A stretch of 64,000 nt of DNA, from NCBI GenBank assembly GCA_001603005.1, contig LVAJ01000027.1, forward strand, positions 1-64,000, read 5' to 3'. The stretch's first letter is position 1, and the number at the start of each line of letters is the position of its first letter. Below the pieces are notes generated by a model. That model saw nothing but the letters and a program-made list of their open reading frames with translations. It had not been told where the DNA came from and made no database searches. The position numbers and the translations under genes were made by a program. Below are positions 51,216 through 60,337 of the stretch, piece by piece. The stretch comes from Clostridiales bacterium Firm_04. Its GTDB lineage: Bacteria; Bacillota; Clostridia; Oscillospirales; Ruminococcaceae.

Positions 51216-51905
51216 TTACATGTACTCCATGAGAAAGCCGTAGCCCTCCAGCCGCGGCACATCGACCTCATTGAGGATCATATCCATAATCTCGTTTTCG
51301 TCCGCGCAGGCGGCATAGCGCTTGCGTTCCTCATAGTCATAATTCTGGTCAATTGCCTCCTGAAGCTCCTCCGGATCCTCGATATCACCGTAGTAAAATT
51401 CATCGGTTTCCCACGGTTCTACGGAGAATTTCGCATAGTTCAGGCAGAAGTACAGCGCGGCAAACGTCCGCTCTCTGCCGATCGTCCGGCGCAGCATTGC
51501 AAAGACCGGCAGCATGTTGTCATCCTGTTTCAGATTATCCGAAAGCACCTGCACGAGCAGTTCCTGCGGATAGCCGCCGTCCTCGGCAGGATCGTAATGA
51601 ACGGCATCCAGATCGGTATTGTGCAGCATTTCTTTCGCAATATCCGACAAAGGAAATGCGAGCTCCGGCTGCTCCGGATCGTCGATCTCCTCAAAGAACC
51701 GCGCCGCGAACATCTGATAGATGCGGCAGCTGCCCTGAATCATGCTCATCAGCGCGAGCCTTTCCGCAAGATTGCTGTAAAAATGCCGCTTCTCCCGCAC
51801 GATCAGCTGCCAGATCATCCGGAACCAGACCATGTATTCGCCGTCAAGCCGGACGTCGCCCGCTTCGATATTGCGTTCAAATTCCGTTTGTGTGTACTGC
51901 TCCAT
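51216..51905 (-). CDS. Hypothetical acidic protein
   Basis: 229 residues; start at 51905 has AAAGGGG upstream. Soluble, mostly helical, rich in Asp, Glu, Tyr; no family recognised. It lies between the HAD and amidohydrolase genes in the same orientation. Confidence 0.7.
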   Translation of the reverse strand: MEQYTQTEFERNIEAGDVRLDGEYMVWFRMIWQLIVREKRHFYSNLAERLALMSMIQGSCRIYQMFAARFFEEIDDPEQPELAFPLSDIAKEMLHNTDLDAVHYDPAEDGGYPQELLVQVLSDNLKQDDNMLPVFAMLRRTIGRERTFAALYFCLNYAKFSVEPWETDEFYYGDIEDPEELQEAIDQNYDYEERKRYAACADENEIMDMILNEVDVPRLEGYGFLMEYM

Positions 51906-51967
51906 TGGGCACCCCTTTCTCACGGTTCGGAAAAGGCTGTACAGATCTCCTGCACAGCCCTTTTGTC

Positions 51968-52633
51968 TCAAAAATACTGTAAAAATCCGGCATCGCCGAG
52001 CGCCTGCCAGCTGTCTGTCACCTGATCGCAGACGGCTTCGAGCGCGTCCCAGTCCTCGCGGCTGTACGGATCGCGGAAGCCGACTGTGTAGAATCCCGCA
52101 GCCTTCGCGGTTTCTGCGGCATGCAGCGCGTCTTCGATGACGGCGGTTTCCGCAGGCGCCGTGCCGAGCAATTTTGCCGCAGCCAGATAGATATCCGGCG
52201 CATGCTTGCCTGCAAGCTCCGTATCCGGCGTCAGCACACCGCGGAAGCAGTCCGCAATGCCGAGCCGGTCGAGTGCGGCATGCAGCAGCGCAGGGTAATT
52301 CGCGCTGGCAATCACGCAGGGGATCTCCTGATGCGCCGCCTGTTCGAGAAATGCCTTTGCGCCTGCTTTCAGCGGCAGATGCAGCCGGTACGCTTCCTCT
52401 GCGAGCTGCTCGATGCGTGCCTTGACGGCTTCGGGCGTCATTTGCAGCCCGAACCGCTCCACGAAATACGCCGAGGATGTCTCCACGGTCATCGTTTTTA
52501 CAATGTCGGAGATATCGTCCGGCGGTTCAATGCCGTTTTCGCGCAGGAATGTCCGGTCGAGATCCCGCCACATGCCCATCGAATTGAGCAATGTGCCGTC
52601 CACATCGAAAATGATTCCGTTCAGCTTTTTCAT
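51968..52633 (-). CDS. HAD-superfamily phosphatase (beta-phosphoglucomutase-like)
   Basis: 221 residues: motif I FDVDGTLLNS with nucleophile Asp, a helical cap, motif II-like IASANYPALL, and the acidic AVIEDALHAAETAKAAG. Likely acts on a small phosphorylated metabolite. Starts 12 bases after the recR stop. Confidence 0.9.
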   Translation of the reverse strand: MKKLNGIIFDVDGTLLNSMGMWRDLDRTFLRENGIEPPDDISDIVKTMTVETSSAYFVERFGLQMTPEAVKARIEQLAEEAYRLHLPLKAGAKAFLEQAAHQEIPCVIASANYPALLHAALDRLGIADCFRGVLTPDTELAGKHAPDIYLAAAKLLGTAPAETAVIEDALHAAETAKAAGFYTVGFRDPYSREDWDALEAVCDQVTDSWQALGDAGFLQYF

Positions 52634-52645
52634 TCTGCTTCTCCG

Positions 52646-53248
52646 TTACATTTCGCTGCGGTTGGAGAGCGCGCGGTAGAGCGTCACCTCATCGGTGTAC
52701 TCGATTACGCCGCCGACGGGCAGTCCGAATGCCAGACGCGTGACGCGCACGCCGAGCGGCTTGCACAGGCGCGACAGATACATCGCGGTCGCTTCGCCCT
52801 CGACGCTCGGATTCGTCGCCATGATCAGCTCGGAGATGCCGCCTTTCCGGATGCGCTCCAGAAGCTCTGCGACACGCAGCTGATCTGCGGTGACGCCGTC
52901 CAGCGGGGAGATTAGTCCGTGCAGGACATGATACAGCCCGTGATACTCATGCGTCCGCTCGATCGCGGCAACATCCTTCGGTCCCTCGACGACGCAGACG
53001 ATGCTGGAATCGCGCTTCGGATTCGCGCAGATGCTGCAGATTTCCTGTTCCGTCAGATTCTGGCAGACAGGGCAGTCATGCACCTGATGCTTGGCATTGA
53101 GGATCGCGTCCGCGAAGGCATGCGCTTCCTCCTCCGGCATCTCCATGACCGCATACGCAAGGCGCTGCGCGGTTTTCATTCCGATCCCCGGCAGCGCTGC
53201 AAATTTTTCTGCTAATACAACAAGCGGCAGTGCGCTGAAGTCCTCCAT
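52646..53248 (-). CDS. recR: Recombination protein RecR
   Basis: 200 residues, full length. HhH region (LPGIGMKTAQRLAY), zinc finger CPVCQNLTEQEICSIC, TOPRIM core IVCVVEGPKDVAAIERT, and C-terminal Walker-like LAFGLPVGGVIEYTDEVTL. RecFOR pathway gap repair. It follows ybaB in the conserved dnaX-ybaB-recR order. Confidence 0.97.
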   Translation of the reverse strand: MEDFSALPLVVLAEKFAALPGIGMKTAQRLAYAVMEMPEEEAHAFADAILNAKHQVHDCPVCQNLTEQEICSICANPKRDSSIVCVVEGPKDVAAIERTHEYHGLYHVLHGLISPLDGVTADQLRVAELLERIRKGGISELIMATNPSVEGEATAMYLSRLCKPLGVRVTRLAFGLPVGGVIEYTDEVTLYRALSNRSEM

Positions 53249-53253
53249 CGGAC

Positions 53254-53598
53254 TCAGAACAGTCCCGGCAGAGCCACGCCGCCGGTGATCTTGCTCATCT
53301 CATTCTCGGTGGTGGTCTCGATGTTGTTGACCGCCTCATTGACGGCGCTGATGATGAGATCCTGAAGCATGTCGATATCCTCCGGATCCACAACTTCCTT
53401 CTTCAGCTCAAGAGACTGGATCGTCTTCTTGCCGGTCAGGGTAACGGTGACAGCACCGCCGCCTGCCGTTGCAGAGAATGTGCGCTGCTCGATGTCTTCC
53501 TGAAGTGCAGTGATCTGATCCTGCATTTTGCGGGCCTGATGGATCATGGAGTTCATGTCTCCGCCGCCCTGAAACTGCTTGGGTACTCTGGATTTCAT
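53254..53598 (-). CDS. ybaB: YbaB/EbfC nucleoid-associated protein
   Basis: 114 residues; AGGAG lies before the ATG at 53598. The core MNSMIHQARKMQDQITALQEDIEQR and VTVTLTGKKTIQSLEL is typical; the protein forms dimeric pincers on DNA. Upstream in-frame ATGs to 53670 have no ribosome site. Confidence 0.95.
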   Translation of the reverse strand: MKSRVPKQFQGGGDMNSMIHQARKMQDQITALQEDIEQRTFSATAGGGAVTVTLTGKKTIQSLELKKEVVDPEDIDMLQDLIISAVNEAVNNIETTTENEMSKITGGVALPGLF

Positions 53599-53676
53599 AA
53601 GAATTCTCCTATCATTTTCTAAATTTATATATGATAAGCCGCGCAGCATTGCCGCATGCGGCTGCATCATGCATGA

Positions 53677-55287
53677 TTATACGCCGATATTCTCCTGCTC
53701 GCTGACCGCGATGCCCTGTGCCTGCGCACGCTGCAGCAGCACATCGGCAGGCGCCTGCTGCTCCGCTTCGGGCTCCACGGATTTATAGCGGATCGAATAT
53801 TTTTTGCCGAGCACCTGCTGTGCGGCAGCGCCCAGCGCAACGGCATCCTTCTGCGTAAACAGCTTCCGGAACAGTTTGTTCCGCACCATCATCAGCAGGA
53901 TCCCTGTTTCGTCATTCGCAAACGCGGTCGATTCCTGCAGCAGACCGGAAACAGACGGGTTGACCTCGTCGAACCGTTCCAGAACAGTTGCCCAGTTCTT
54001 CACGGGGATGTATTTGGATGTATCCGGCTTGCCCTCGATCTGCAGATTCTGCGCGGGAACATCGCCCTTCGGTGCCGGCGCTTTGCGCGGCGCAGAGGGC
54101 AGGGGAGCGGCTGGTACACCGTTCTGTTTCAGCTCCGCGATCTGCTGTTCGAGCTGTGCGATCCTCGCGTTCAGCGCCTGTTCATCGCCCTTTTGCGCCT
54201 GAAAATCGCTGCAAAGACGGATCAGCGTCATTTCCAGCTCCATCCGGCGGTTTCCGGCGCGTGTCATGCGGTCGCAGCAGGCGCGCACCGCAGAAAGCGC
54301 TTCGAGGATCCCCGCAAGCGAAAATCCCTTCGCAAGCTCCTGAAGCTGTGCGGCATCATCCGGCATTACGCCGAGCAGCGAAAGATCGTTCGGCGCGGTT
54401 TTCAGCAGCATCAGCGCACGCAATTGCTGCGAGAGCTCGTCTGCAAAGCGCGTCATATCCTTCGACTGCCGGTAGAGCAGGTCGATGCGTTCGAGCGCCG
54501 CCGAAGCATTGTGTCCGGAGATCGCACGCAGGATCTCGTAGACCGATTCCGTTCCCGCTACGCCGACCGCTTCCTCAACCGTCGAAAGCTCGATCTGTTC
54601 GGAAACTGCCGCGCACTGATCCAGCAGGCTCAGTGCATCGCGCATACCGCCGTCCGCAAGCATTGCAATGCGGTGTGCGGCGGCATCGGAGATCGAAAAG
54701 GCTTCATGCTCCGCGATAAACTGAATGCGTCCGACGATATCCGCAGGCAGGATCCGGCGGAAATCAAACCGCTGGCAGCGGGAAAGGATCGTTGCCGGAA
54801 CCTTGTGGATCTCGGTGGTCGCAAACACGAATTTGACGTAGGCAGGCGGTTCCTCGATCATTTTCAGCAGCGCATTGAACGCGCCGGCTGACATCATATG
54901 CACCTCGTCGATGACATACACCTTATATTTGCAGCGTACCGGCAGGAGCGCGGCATTTCCGCGCAGGCTGCGCACTTCATCGACGCCGTTGTTCGAGGCA
55001 CCGTCGATCTCAATGATATCTGTCAGCGCGCCGGCTTCGGCATCGCGGCAGATCTCGCATTCGAGGCAGGGATTCCCGTCCTTCGGATGCAGGCAGTTGA
55101 CTGCCTTTGCAAAGATGCGGGCACAGGTGGTCTTACCGGTGCCGCGCGATCCTGTAAACAAATAGGCATGCGCTGTTTTTTCGCGCATGATCTGATTTTT
55201 CAGTGTTCTGGTGATATGCGGCTGCGCGACAATGTCCTCAAAGGTCTGCGGCCGCCATTTGCGATACAGCGCTTCATATGCCGCCAT
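53677..55287 (-). CDS. dnaX: DNA polymerase III subunits gamma/tau
   Basis: 536 residues. AAA+ clamp-loader ATPase: RKWRPQTFEDIV, Walker A TGSRGTGKTT, zinc ligands CLECEIC, Walker B VIDEVHM, sensor ATTEIHKVPATILSRCQRFDFRR. Domain III continues to ~360, then a helical segment and a Pro/Ala-rich tau tail. It loads the sliding clamp at the replisome. Confidence 0.97.
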   Translation of the reverse strand: MAAYEALYRKWRPQTFEDIVAQPHITRTLKNQIMREKTAHAYLFTGSRGTGKTTCARIFAKAVNCLHPKDGNPCLECEICRDAEAGALTDIIEIDGASNNGVDEVRSLRGNAALLPVRCKYKVYVIDEVHMMSAGAFNALLKMIEEPPAYVKFVFATTEIHKVPATILSRCQRFDFRRILPADIVGRIQFIAEHEAFSISDAAAHRIAMLADGGMRDALSLLDQCAAVSEQIELSTVEEAVGVAGTESVYEILRAISGHNASAALERIDLLYRQSKDMTRFADELSQQLRALMLLKTAPNDLSLLGVMPDDAAQLQELAKGFSLAGILEALSAVRACCDRMTRAGNRRMELEMTLIRLCSDFQAQKGDEQALNARIAQLEQQIAELKQNGVPAAPLPSAPRKAPAPKGDVPAQNLQIEGKPDTSKYIPVKNWATVLERFDEVNPSVSGLLQESTAFANDETGILLMMVRNKLFRKLFTQKDAVALGAAAQQVLGKKYSIRYKSVEPEAEQQAPADVLLQRAQAQGIAVSEQENIGV

Positions 55288-55302
55288 AGCCGATCCACTC
55301 CT

Positions 55303-56226
55303 TTAGCTTTCGGGATCCGCCTGCTCATCGGATGCAGCGCCGGTCTTTTCCGACCAGTCCGGATGCAGCTCCAGCATGAGCCGTTTCGTCTCCTCGAAAT
55401 ATTTGCGGAAAGCAGCCGGCTCGTCCAGATGATTGACCAGCGCTTTATAGTGATAATCCTGTGCGGTGATAAAATCGCCCTTTTGCAGCGCGGCGATCGC
55501 CATGCCGCTCAGTGCAAAGGCATAATTCTGCTTTTTCGCGATCGACTGCTGAAACCATTCCTCCGCCTCGTCGGGCTTTCTCTGCCGGATAAACAGGAAC
55601 CCGATGTCGGTATACAGAAAATAGAAATCCTCCGGCGGATCGTTTTCGAGCAGATCCTGAAAAAGCCGCAGACTGCGTTCATAATCGCCGCCCTCTGCAC
55701 AGCTGCGCGCCTCGAACAGCGTCGCATAATGCGCGGAAAAGCCCTTCTCGCGTGCCGTTTCAAAGTAGCTGACGGCATTCGAGGGGCAGCGGAGCATCTG
55801 ATAGCATCTGCCGATATAAAAGGAAAGCACGCCTGCTTCGGCGTCTGTCAGGTCATATTCGCGCACTGCGAGGAAATGCTCCAGCGCCGTGCGTGCGCGT
55901 TCCTTGGAATATGCTTCGAGTCCGTCGGAAAAGAGCCTGTCCTGCTTGCGCAGTCCGCCGAAGACATTGCCGATGAGATCGCTGTCAAGGCGTGTCGCTG
56001 CGCGGACGAGACTCCGGTATTCGATCACGCAGGTCGCGATAAAGCATGCTCCGTAGCAAAGCAGAAGAAGCTCCAGATAGTAGAGCGGATTCAGCTCTGC
56101 GCTTTCCGGTGCGCCGCGCCTGACAAAACCGGCGATCAGGACGCCGTCGATCAGCAGCGCCCAGAAGGCAGCCTTTTCCGCGACCTTGCCGAGCTGCGCC
56201 GCATATTTCCGGAGCCAATTGCCCAT
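55303..56226 (-). CDS. TPR-repeat membrane protein
   Basis: 307 residues; start at 56226 with GGAGG upstream. Two N-terminal membrane segments (WALLIDGVLIAGFV, LLLLCYGACFIATCV) and at least four TPR-like units (ARTALEHFLAVREYD, AVSYFETAREKGF, RLFQDLLENDPPEDF, EEWFQQSIAKKQNYAFA). A longer start would run into the SRP RNA. Partner unknown. Directly upstream of dnaX. Confidence 0.85.
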   Translation of the reverse strand: MGNWLRKYAAQLGKVAEKAAFWALLIDGVLIAGFVRRGAPESAELNPLYYLELLLLCYGACFIATCVIEYRSLVRAATRLDSDLIGNVFGGLRKQDRLFSDGLEAYSKERARTALEHFLAVREYDLTDAEAGVLSFYIGRCYQMLRCPSNAVSYFETAREKGFSAHYATLFEARSCAEGGDYERSLRLFQDLLENDPPEDFYFLYTDIGFLFIRQRKPDEAEEWFQQSIAKKQNYAFALSGMAIAALQKGDFITAQDYHYKALVNHLDEPAAFRKYFEETKRLMLELHPDWSEKTGAASDEQADPES

Positions 56227-56280
56227 TACTACGCCTCCGTTCAGGGTTGACAGTGGATCAAAAACGCGGATAAGCAAGAA

Positions 56281-56412
56281 AAATTCCGGAGCATAGGTGT
56301 GCAGGCTGACTGCGGCACGCCCAGCGATCCGCTTAATGCTGCTCGGTTCCCCGCCTGACATGGTTCACGGTGCTTAGCTGCACAGGGCCCGCACACCTAT
56401 AATCCGGAATTT
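56281..56412 (-). ncRNA. ffs: Signal recognition particle RNA (small bacterial type)
   Basis: The ends pair (AAATTCCGGA with TCCGGAATTT), then GGTGTGC...GCACACC. The conserved domain IV is visible on the minus strand: GAACCATGTCAGGCGGGGAACCGAGCAGC, with a GGAA tetraloop and the asymmetric loop. It lies upstream of dnaX, as in many Firmicutes. Confidence 0.88.
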
Positions 56413-56459
56413 CCAGATGTTTCTTGCCGAACGCGGTGTCTCTCCTGCGTTCTGGTAAC

Positions 56460-56488
56460 ATTATACCACATTTCTTTCTGAATTTCAA
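56460..56488 (-). promoter_or_regulatory. Promoter of ffs
   Basis: Minus-strand TTGAAA, 17-bp spacer, TATAAT, about 40 bases before the RNA. Confidence 0.8.
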
Positions 56489-56537
56489 GGGGTAAATTGT
56501 GTTTTCTGATAATTTTTGCAAATTGCGAAAAATACAC

Positions 56538-56566
56538 TTGACATTTTCGTAACTTTGTGCTATAAT
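56538..56566 (+). promoter_or_regulatory. Promoter of tRNA-Pro
   Basis: TTGACA, 17-bp spacer, TATAAT, 88 bases before the tRNA. Confidence 0.9.
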
Positions 56567-56654
56567 AGCAAAGCAGTCGGGAGACAGAACGAACCCGGAC
56601 GGGGGACAGAACGATCTCCGCGAACACGAAAATCTCTCAATCGACTGGAAAAAT

Positions 56655-56731
56655 CGAGGTGTGGCTCAGTTTGGTAGAGCGCTGCGTTCGGGACGCAGAG
56701 GCCGCAGGTTCAAGTCCTGTCACCTCGACCA
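56655..56731 (+). tRNA. tRNA-Pro (anticodon CGG)
   Basis: 77 bases with encoded CCA. Acceptor CGAGGTG/CACCTCG; anticodon arm CTGCG-TTCGGGA-CGCAG gives CGG; T-arm GGTTCAAGTCC. Confidence 0.97.
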
Positions 56732-56737
56732 TATCGG

Positions 56738-56782
56738 AAAAAACAGGCAGCAGGCGAAAGCATGCAGCCTGTTTTCTTTTTG
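56738..56782 (+). terminator. Terminator of tRNA-Pro
   Basis: AAAAACAGGC...GCCTGTTTT hairpin with TCTTTTT after it. The remaining 180 bases to the next gene contain further GC-rich hairpins and no gene. Confidence 0.85.
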
Positions 56783-56961
56783 CATAGGAGCGCGCAGAGC
56801 GGGGGAGACTCCGGTTCGGCGCGCTTTTTGTTTCTGCCCCCGCCGCAAAAAAACAAAGCCCGCCGAAGCGAGCTTTGCTTTTGCTGTCCGTCGGGAAGTA
56901 CGGACTGCGCGGCATCCATCCCAAACCGCAAAAGGGTGTATTGTCGATAGAAAGCAGGAAA

Positions 56962-58212
56962 TTATTGTTTGAGCTTGTTTTTGAAAGCATCCGATGTGAT
57001 ATCGCACATGTATTTTCCGCTGTATGTGGATGTTGCATTATAGTAGAAGTAAACGCGTGCGTTTGTGCCCGGATGACTGTTCAGCCAGTTCTGCACCCAA
57101 GTATTGTGCGCAAAGCCGTCCTTCCAGCCGTAGGAGAGGAATATATCCAGCTTCTGCTGTCCGTAGGCTTTCTGAAACTCCGGAATTGTGATGTCCTTTT
57201 CGCCGATTGAAATATAGAGATTGTTTCCGCTTGTTCTTGCACACACAAAATTCTTCGTGTTGAGGAAATTGTTTTTCTGTGTACCGGAAATTGCAGTGTG
57301 CAGCGTATTGCCGTCCAGATAACCGGCATAAACATTATTATATAGCCGATCATATGTTTGCTCAAATTTGCTTGTATAATACGAAGCATACGCTCCTCCA
57401 GCATAATATGCGTTATTAAGGAACGTGAGATTTTTCAGGATTGTGCATGACTGTTTATTGCCAAAATACAGCGTTCCGTCTGTTTTGAACGGTATTTTTC
57501 CGCTGAACGACAGTTCGGTTTTGATGTATTCGTCATCTTCCAGAACAATCACCGGTTCTTCAAATTTTGTAAGATAGTCGAAACAAATAGCTTTCAGACC
57601 GGCAATATAGTAATCATACAGAACAAATTTTCCGGAATATTTACCTGTCTCACGATCCAGTGTGAAATCCTCCAGCTGAATTTGGCTAAGAAGATTATTG
57701 GTGTTGTATTCATTAAGCAGTCTGATTGCAAAATGATTTTTTTCTGCTTCCGCATCATACTCCAGTACAGAAGCAAGCGGTTGCAATGAATCGTTGCTCT
57801 GCCTTTTGCGAATAAAGAATTTGTCTGCACTAAGTTTTACCTGTGCAAGATTGTTGAACGGTGCAGCTGAAAAATCCAATGTGCAGAAAACTGATTCACT
57901 ACTTCCCCAGCCATGAAAAGAATTGTAAGGAAGCGTTTCTTTGATGTTACTTCCATTCAGATCGCTGAGAGAATAGGAAGGGTAGGCTTTTTGGAGACTG
58001 TTCGAGTTCCAAACATGCGAGAATAGATTTTTTGCATAAGACGACAGATTATTGTATGCAGCCTGCTGCGTACCGTTCAAATACAAATCGCCGTTTTGCA
58101 AATGCTTGGGTGCACCGTAAGCAGAAGCCGTCAACCCGGTTGCGGAAAGTGCGGAGACCGCTGTGATCGCTGCTGCGGCGAGTGCGGTCAGTTTACGGTA
58201 AATGTGTTTCAT
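56962..58212 (-). CDS. Secreted protein of unknown function
   Basis: 416 residues; AAAAGGAGG precedes the ATG at 58212. Signal peptide (LTALAAAAITAVSALSATGLTASA). The mature protein is rich in Tyr, Asn, Phe; no dockerin, catalytic motif or anchor recognised. A final segment (LDIFLSYGWKDGFAHNTWVQNWLNSHPG) may form a separate domain. AT-rich relative to neighbours. It is divergent from the LytTR regulator, so it is a likely target of it. Confidence 0.82.
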   Translation of the reverse strand: MKHIYRKLTALAAAAITAVSALSATGLTASAYGAPKHLQNGDLYLNGTQQAAYNNLSSYAKNLFSHVWNSNSLQKAYPSYSLSDLNGSNIKETLPYNSFHGWGSSESVFCTLDFSAAPFNNLAQVKLSADKFFIRKRQSNDSLQPLASVLEYDAEAEKNHFAIRLLNEYNTNNLLSQIQLEDFTLDRETGKYSGKFVLYDYYIAGLKAICFDYLTKFEEPVIVLEDDEYIKTELSFSGKIPFKTDGTLYFGNKQSCTILKNLTFLNNAYYAGGAYASYYTSKFEQTYDRLYNNVYAGYLDGNTLHTAISGTQKNNFLNTKNFVCARTSGNNLYISIGEKDITIPEFQKAYGQQKLDIFLSYGWKDGFAHNTWVQNWLNSHPGTNARVYFYYNATSTYSGKYMCDITSDAFKNKLKQ

Positions 58213-58346
58213 AAAAACCTCCTTTTGAATAAAAATTGATAGGAAAAAAGAAATGGAAAAGAAATGGAAAAAGGGTATCGTCAAATCCTGAGCTGTCTAT
58301 CTGAAAGCTGTCGTGCGTCGGGCAACCCCTTGACCTCCGCAACATC

Positions 58347-58375
58347 ATCATAGCATAAACGCTCCGAAAAAGCAA
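58347..58375 (-). promoter_or_regulatory. Probable promoter of the secreted-protein gene
   Basis: Minus-strand TTGCTT, 17-bp spacer, TATGAT, about 135 bases before the ATG. The repeated CGACGAA sites begin just upstream of it. Confidence 0.6.
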
Positions 58376-58401
58376 TATTTTCTGACAGAAAGCCGTTTTT
58401 C

Positions 58402-58538
58402 GCGACGAAATGCCGTATACGGCGACGAACGGGCAAAAAAACGCACTGAACTGCCCGTCCGCGACGAAATGCCGGATGTGGAATTTCGTCGCCGAAAAGC
58501 GGGATTTCGTCCAAAATTCCGCCATTCGTCCGCGACGG
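58402..58538. promoter_or_regulatory. Cluster of CGACGAA motifs between divergent genes
   Basis: GCGACGAA at 58402, 58422 and 58461; the inverse TTCGTCGC at 58485; TTCGTCC at 58506 and 58525; GCGACGG at 58532. Three of these are extended to GCGACGAAATGCCG or its complement. The spacing of 20-40 bases and placement between two divergent promoters suggest operators for the adjacent LytTR regulator. Confidence 0.6.
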
Positions 58539-58539
58539 C

Positions 58540-58569
58540 TTGACAAAAGCAATATCGTCATGATATAAT
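58540..58569 (+). promoter_or_regulatory. Promoter of the LytTR regulator
   Basis: TTGACA, 18-bp spacer, TATAAT, 41 bases before the ATG. Confidence 0.88.
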
Positions 58570-58609
58570 GAACATGATCCATAAATAAACAGACAAAGGG
58601 GGTTCTATC

Positions 58610-60319
58610 ATGCACGAACAAATCGCAATCATCTTCTCTGACTTCAAAAACGACTACAATGACGGCTATGTGCTCGGCATCCAGAAGCAGGCGAATCTTT
58701 ACGGCTACCGCACGTTCACGTTTTCCATGCCGCAGACCGGCGAGCTTTATACCAACAACGAAGAATGGGTGTTCTCGCTCGTGGATTTCGACCGCTATGA
58801 CGGCGTGATCTTTGTCGAGCACAGTTTCTGCACGCATAAAAATCTGATCCTGCCGATCGAAGAAGCGCTGCGGGAGCGCTGCCGCTGCCCGGTCGTGGTC
58901 ATCGGCGATTCCAACACGCAGCCGCATGTGCTCCGGCTCGAAAACCGCGAGCGGTTCGAGCGCGTTGCGGAGCATCTGATCGACGTACACGGCTGCCGGA
59001 AAATCTACTGTCTCGGCGGCGACCGCAACATCGCAGACGAGCGCATTGACGGCTTCCGGAACGTGATGCAGCGCCGCGGACTGCCCTGCGGCGAGAATGT
59101 GCTCTACGGCGGCTACTGGATCCCCTGTGCGGAAACGCTCGCAAAGGATATCGCATACGGCGCGGTCGAAAAGCCCGATGCGGTGCTCTGCGTCAACGAC
59201 GAGATCGCCTATGCGCTGATCAAAAAGCTGTTCTTCTTCGGGCTGCGCGTGCCGGAGGATCTGCTGGTCGCGGGCTTTGACAATGCGCGCTTTGCATCGA
59301 ATCAGGCGGTCACGATCACGACCTGTGCCGCCGACACGAACCATTGCGGCAGACGTGCTGTTGCCCTGCTGCATGCGCTCATCACCGGAAAGGAACCGGA
59401 GCAGATCCCGCAGAAGCCGCAGGGGATCATCACCGGCGCAAGCTGCGGCTGCGGCGCAAAACCGCCGTTCAACATCCGCGCGCTGCTGGATACGATGCAG
59501 AAAACCGAGACCGCCGAAATGGAGTTCCGCAACAGCCGCTTTGAGGAAAAGCTCTATCAGGTCACATCGCAGGAGGCGCTCTCGCAGTTCATCAAAAATC
59601 ACAAGTACCTCATCCGCGATCAGATCAGCGTCGGCGTCAACTGGATGGAGGAGGATGCGGAGGAAGCGACCTGCATCTACCTGAAAGATCATCTCATCAA
59701 CGGCGAAAGCGTGCAGTTCCGTGCGCGGAATATCTATCCGGAGGTATTCACATTCGGCGCGATCAAAAATGTGCATGTGCTGCCGCTGGTCTTTGACAAG
59801 CGGATCTACGGCTTCATGACGATCGGCTATGCGGAGGAGCATGTCTATACGCTGCATGCCAAGCAGTTTGCGAACCGGCTTGCGATCGGCACGGAGATCC
59901 TGCGCGTCCGGCAGAATATTGCCGAACAGCATCAGCCGGAAGCGGAAATGCCTGCCGATCTGATCGGCTCCAACATCGACCTGAAAAAATCCGCCGCGAT
60001 CCTCGTGCTGCATAACGGCTCGATGACAAAGGTCGCGCTCGATCATGTGCTCTATTTTGAAGCCTACGAAAAGAAGGTGTTTGCGGCGCTGAAAAGCGGC
60101 AAATACGAGATCCGGCAGCGGCTCTGCGAGCTGGAGGATATGCTGGAGGGGCGCCGCTTCATGCGGGTTTCGCGCTCGGTTCTGGTCAATATGGAGCGCG
60201 TGGTCGGCTATAAGACCGGCTTTGACCGCACGCTGCTCGCGGTGCTTTCGGACAAAGAGGAGCTGCGGGTTTCGCGCAATCATACGGAGAATTTCAAAAA
60301 ACAGATGGAACAAACCTGA
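58610..60319 (+). CDS. Sensor-type regulator: periplasmic-binding-protein fold plus LytTR DNA-binding domain
   Basis: 569 residues, no signal peptide or membrane helix, so cytosolic. Residues ~1-275 form a LacI/GalR-like type 1 sugar-binding fold (GVIFVEHSF, VEKPDAVLCVNDEIAYALIKKLFFFGLRVPEDLLVAGFDNARFA) but lack the LacI helix-turn-helix. Residues ~300-450 may be a GAF-like domain. The last ~110 residues are LytTR (VLYFEAYEKKVFA, FMRVSRSVLVNMERV). It probably senses a sugar and binds the repeat cluster upstream. Start: AAAGGGGG before ATG. Confidence 0.88.
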   Translation: MHEQIAIIFSDFKNDYNDGYVLGIQKQANLYGYRTFTFSMPQTGELYTNNEEWVFSLVDFDRYDGVIFVEHSFCTHKNLILPIEEALRERCRCPVVVIGDSNTQPHVLRLENRERFERVAEHLIDVHGCRKIYCLGGDRNIADERIDGFRNVMQRRGLPCGENVLYGGYWIPCAETLAKDIAYGAVEKPDAVLCVNDEIAYALIKKLFFFGLRVPEDLLVAGFDNARFASNQAVTITTCAADTNHCGRRAVALLHALITGKEPEQIPQKPQGIITGASCGCGAKPPFNIRALLDTMQKTETAEMEFRNSRFEEKLYQVTSQEALSQFIKNHKYLIRDQISVGVNWMEEDAEEATCIYLKDHLINGESVQFRARNIYPEVFTFGAIKNVHVLPLVFDKRIYGFMTIGYAEEHVYTLHAKQFANRLAIGTEILRVRQNIAEQHQPEAEMPADLIGSNIDLKKSAAILVLHNGSMTKVALDHVLYFEAYEKKVFAALKSGKYEIRQRLCELEDMLEGRRFMRVSRSVLVNMERVVGYKTGFDRTLLAVLSDKEELRVSRNHTENFKKQMEQT

Positions 60320-60337
60320 TCCCGTTTTCCTGCATCC

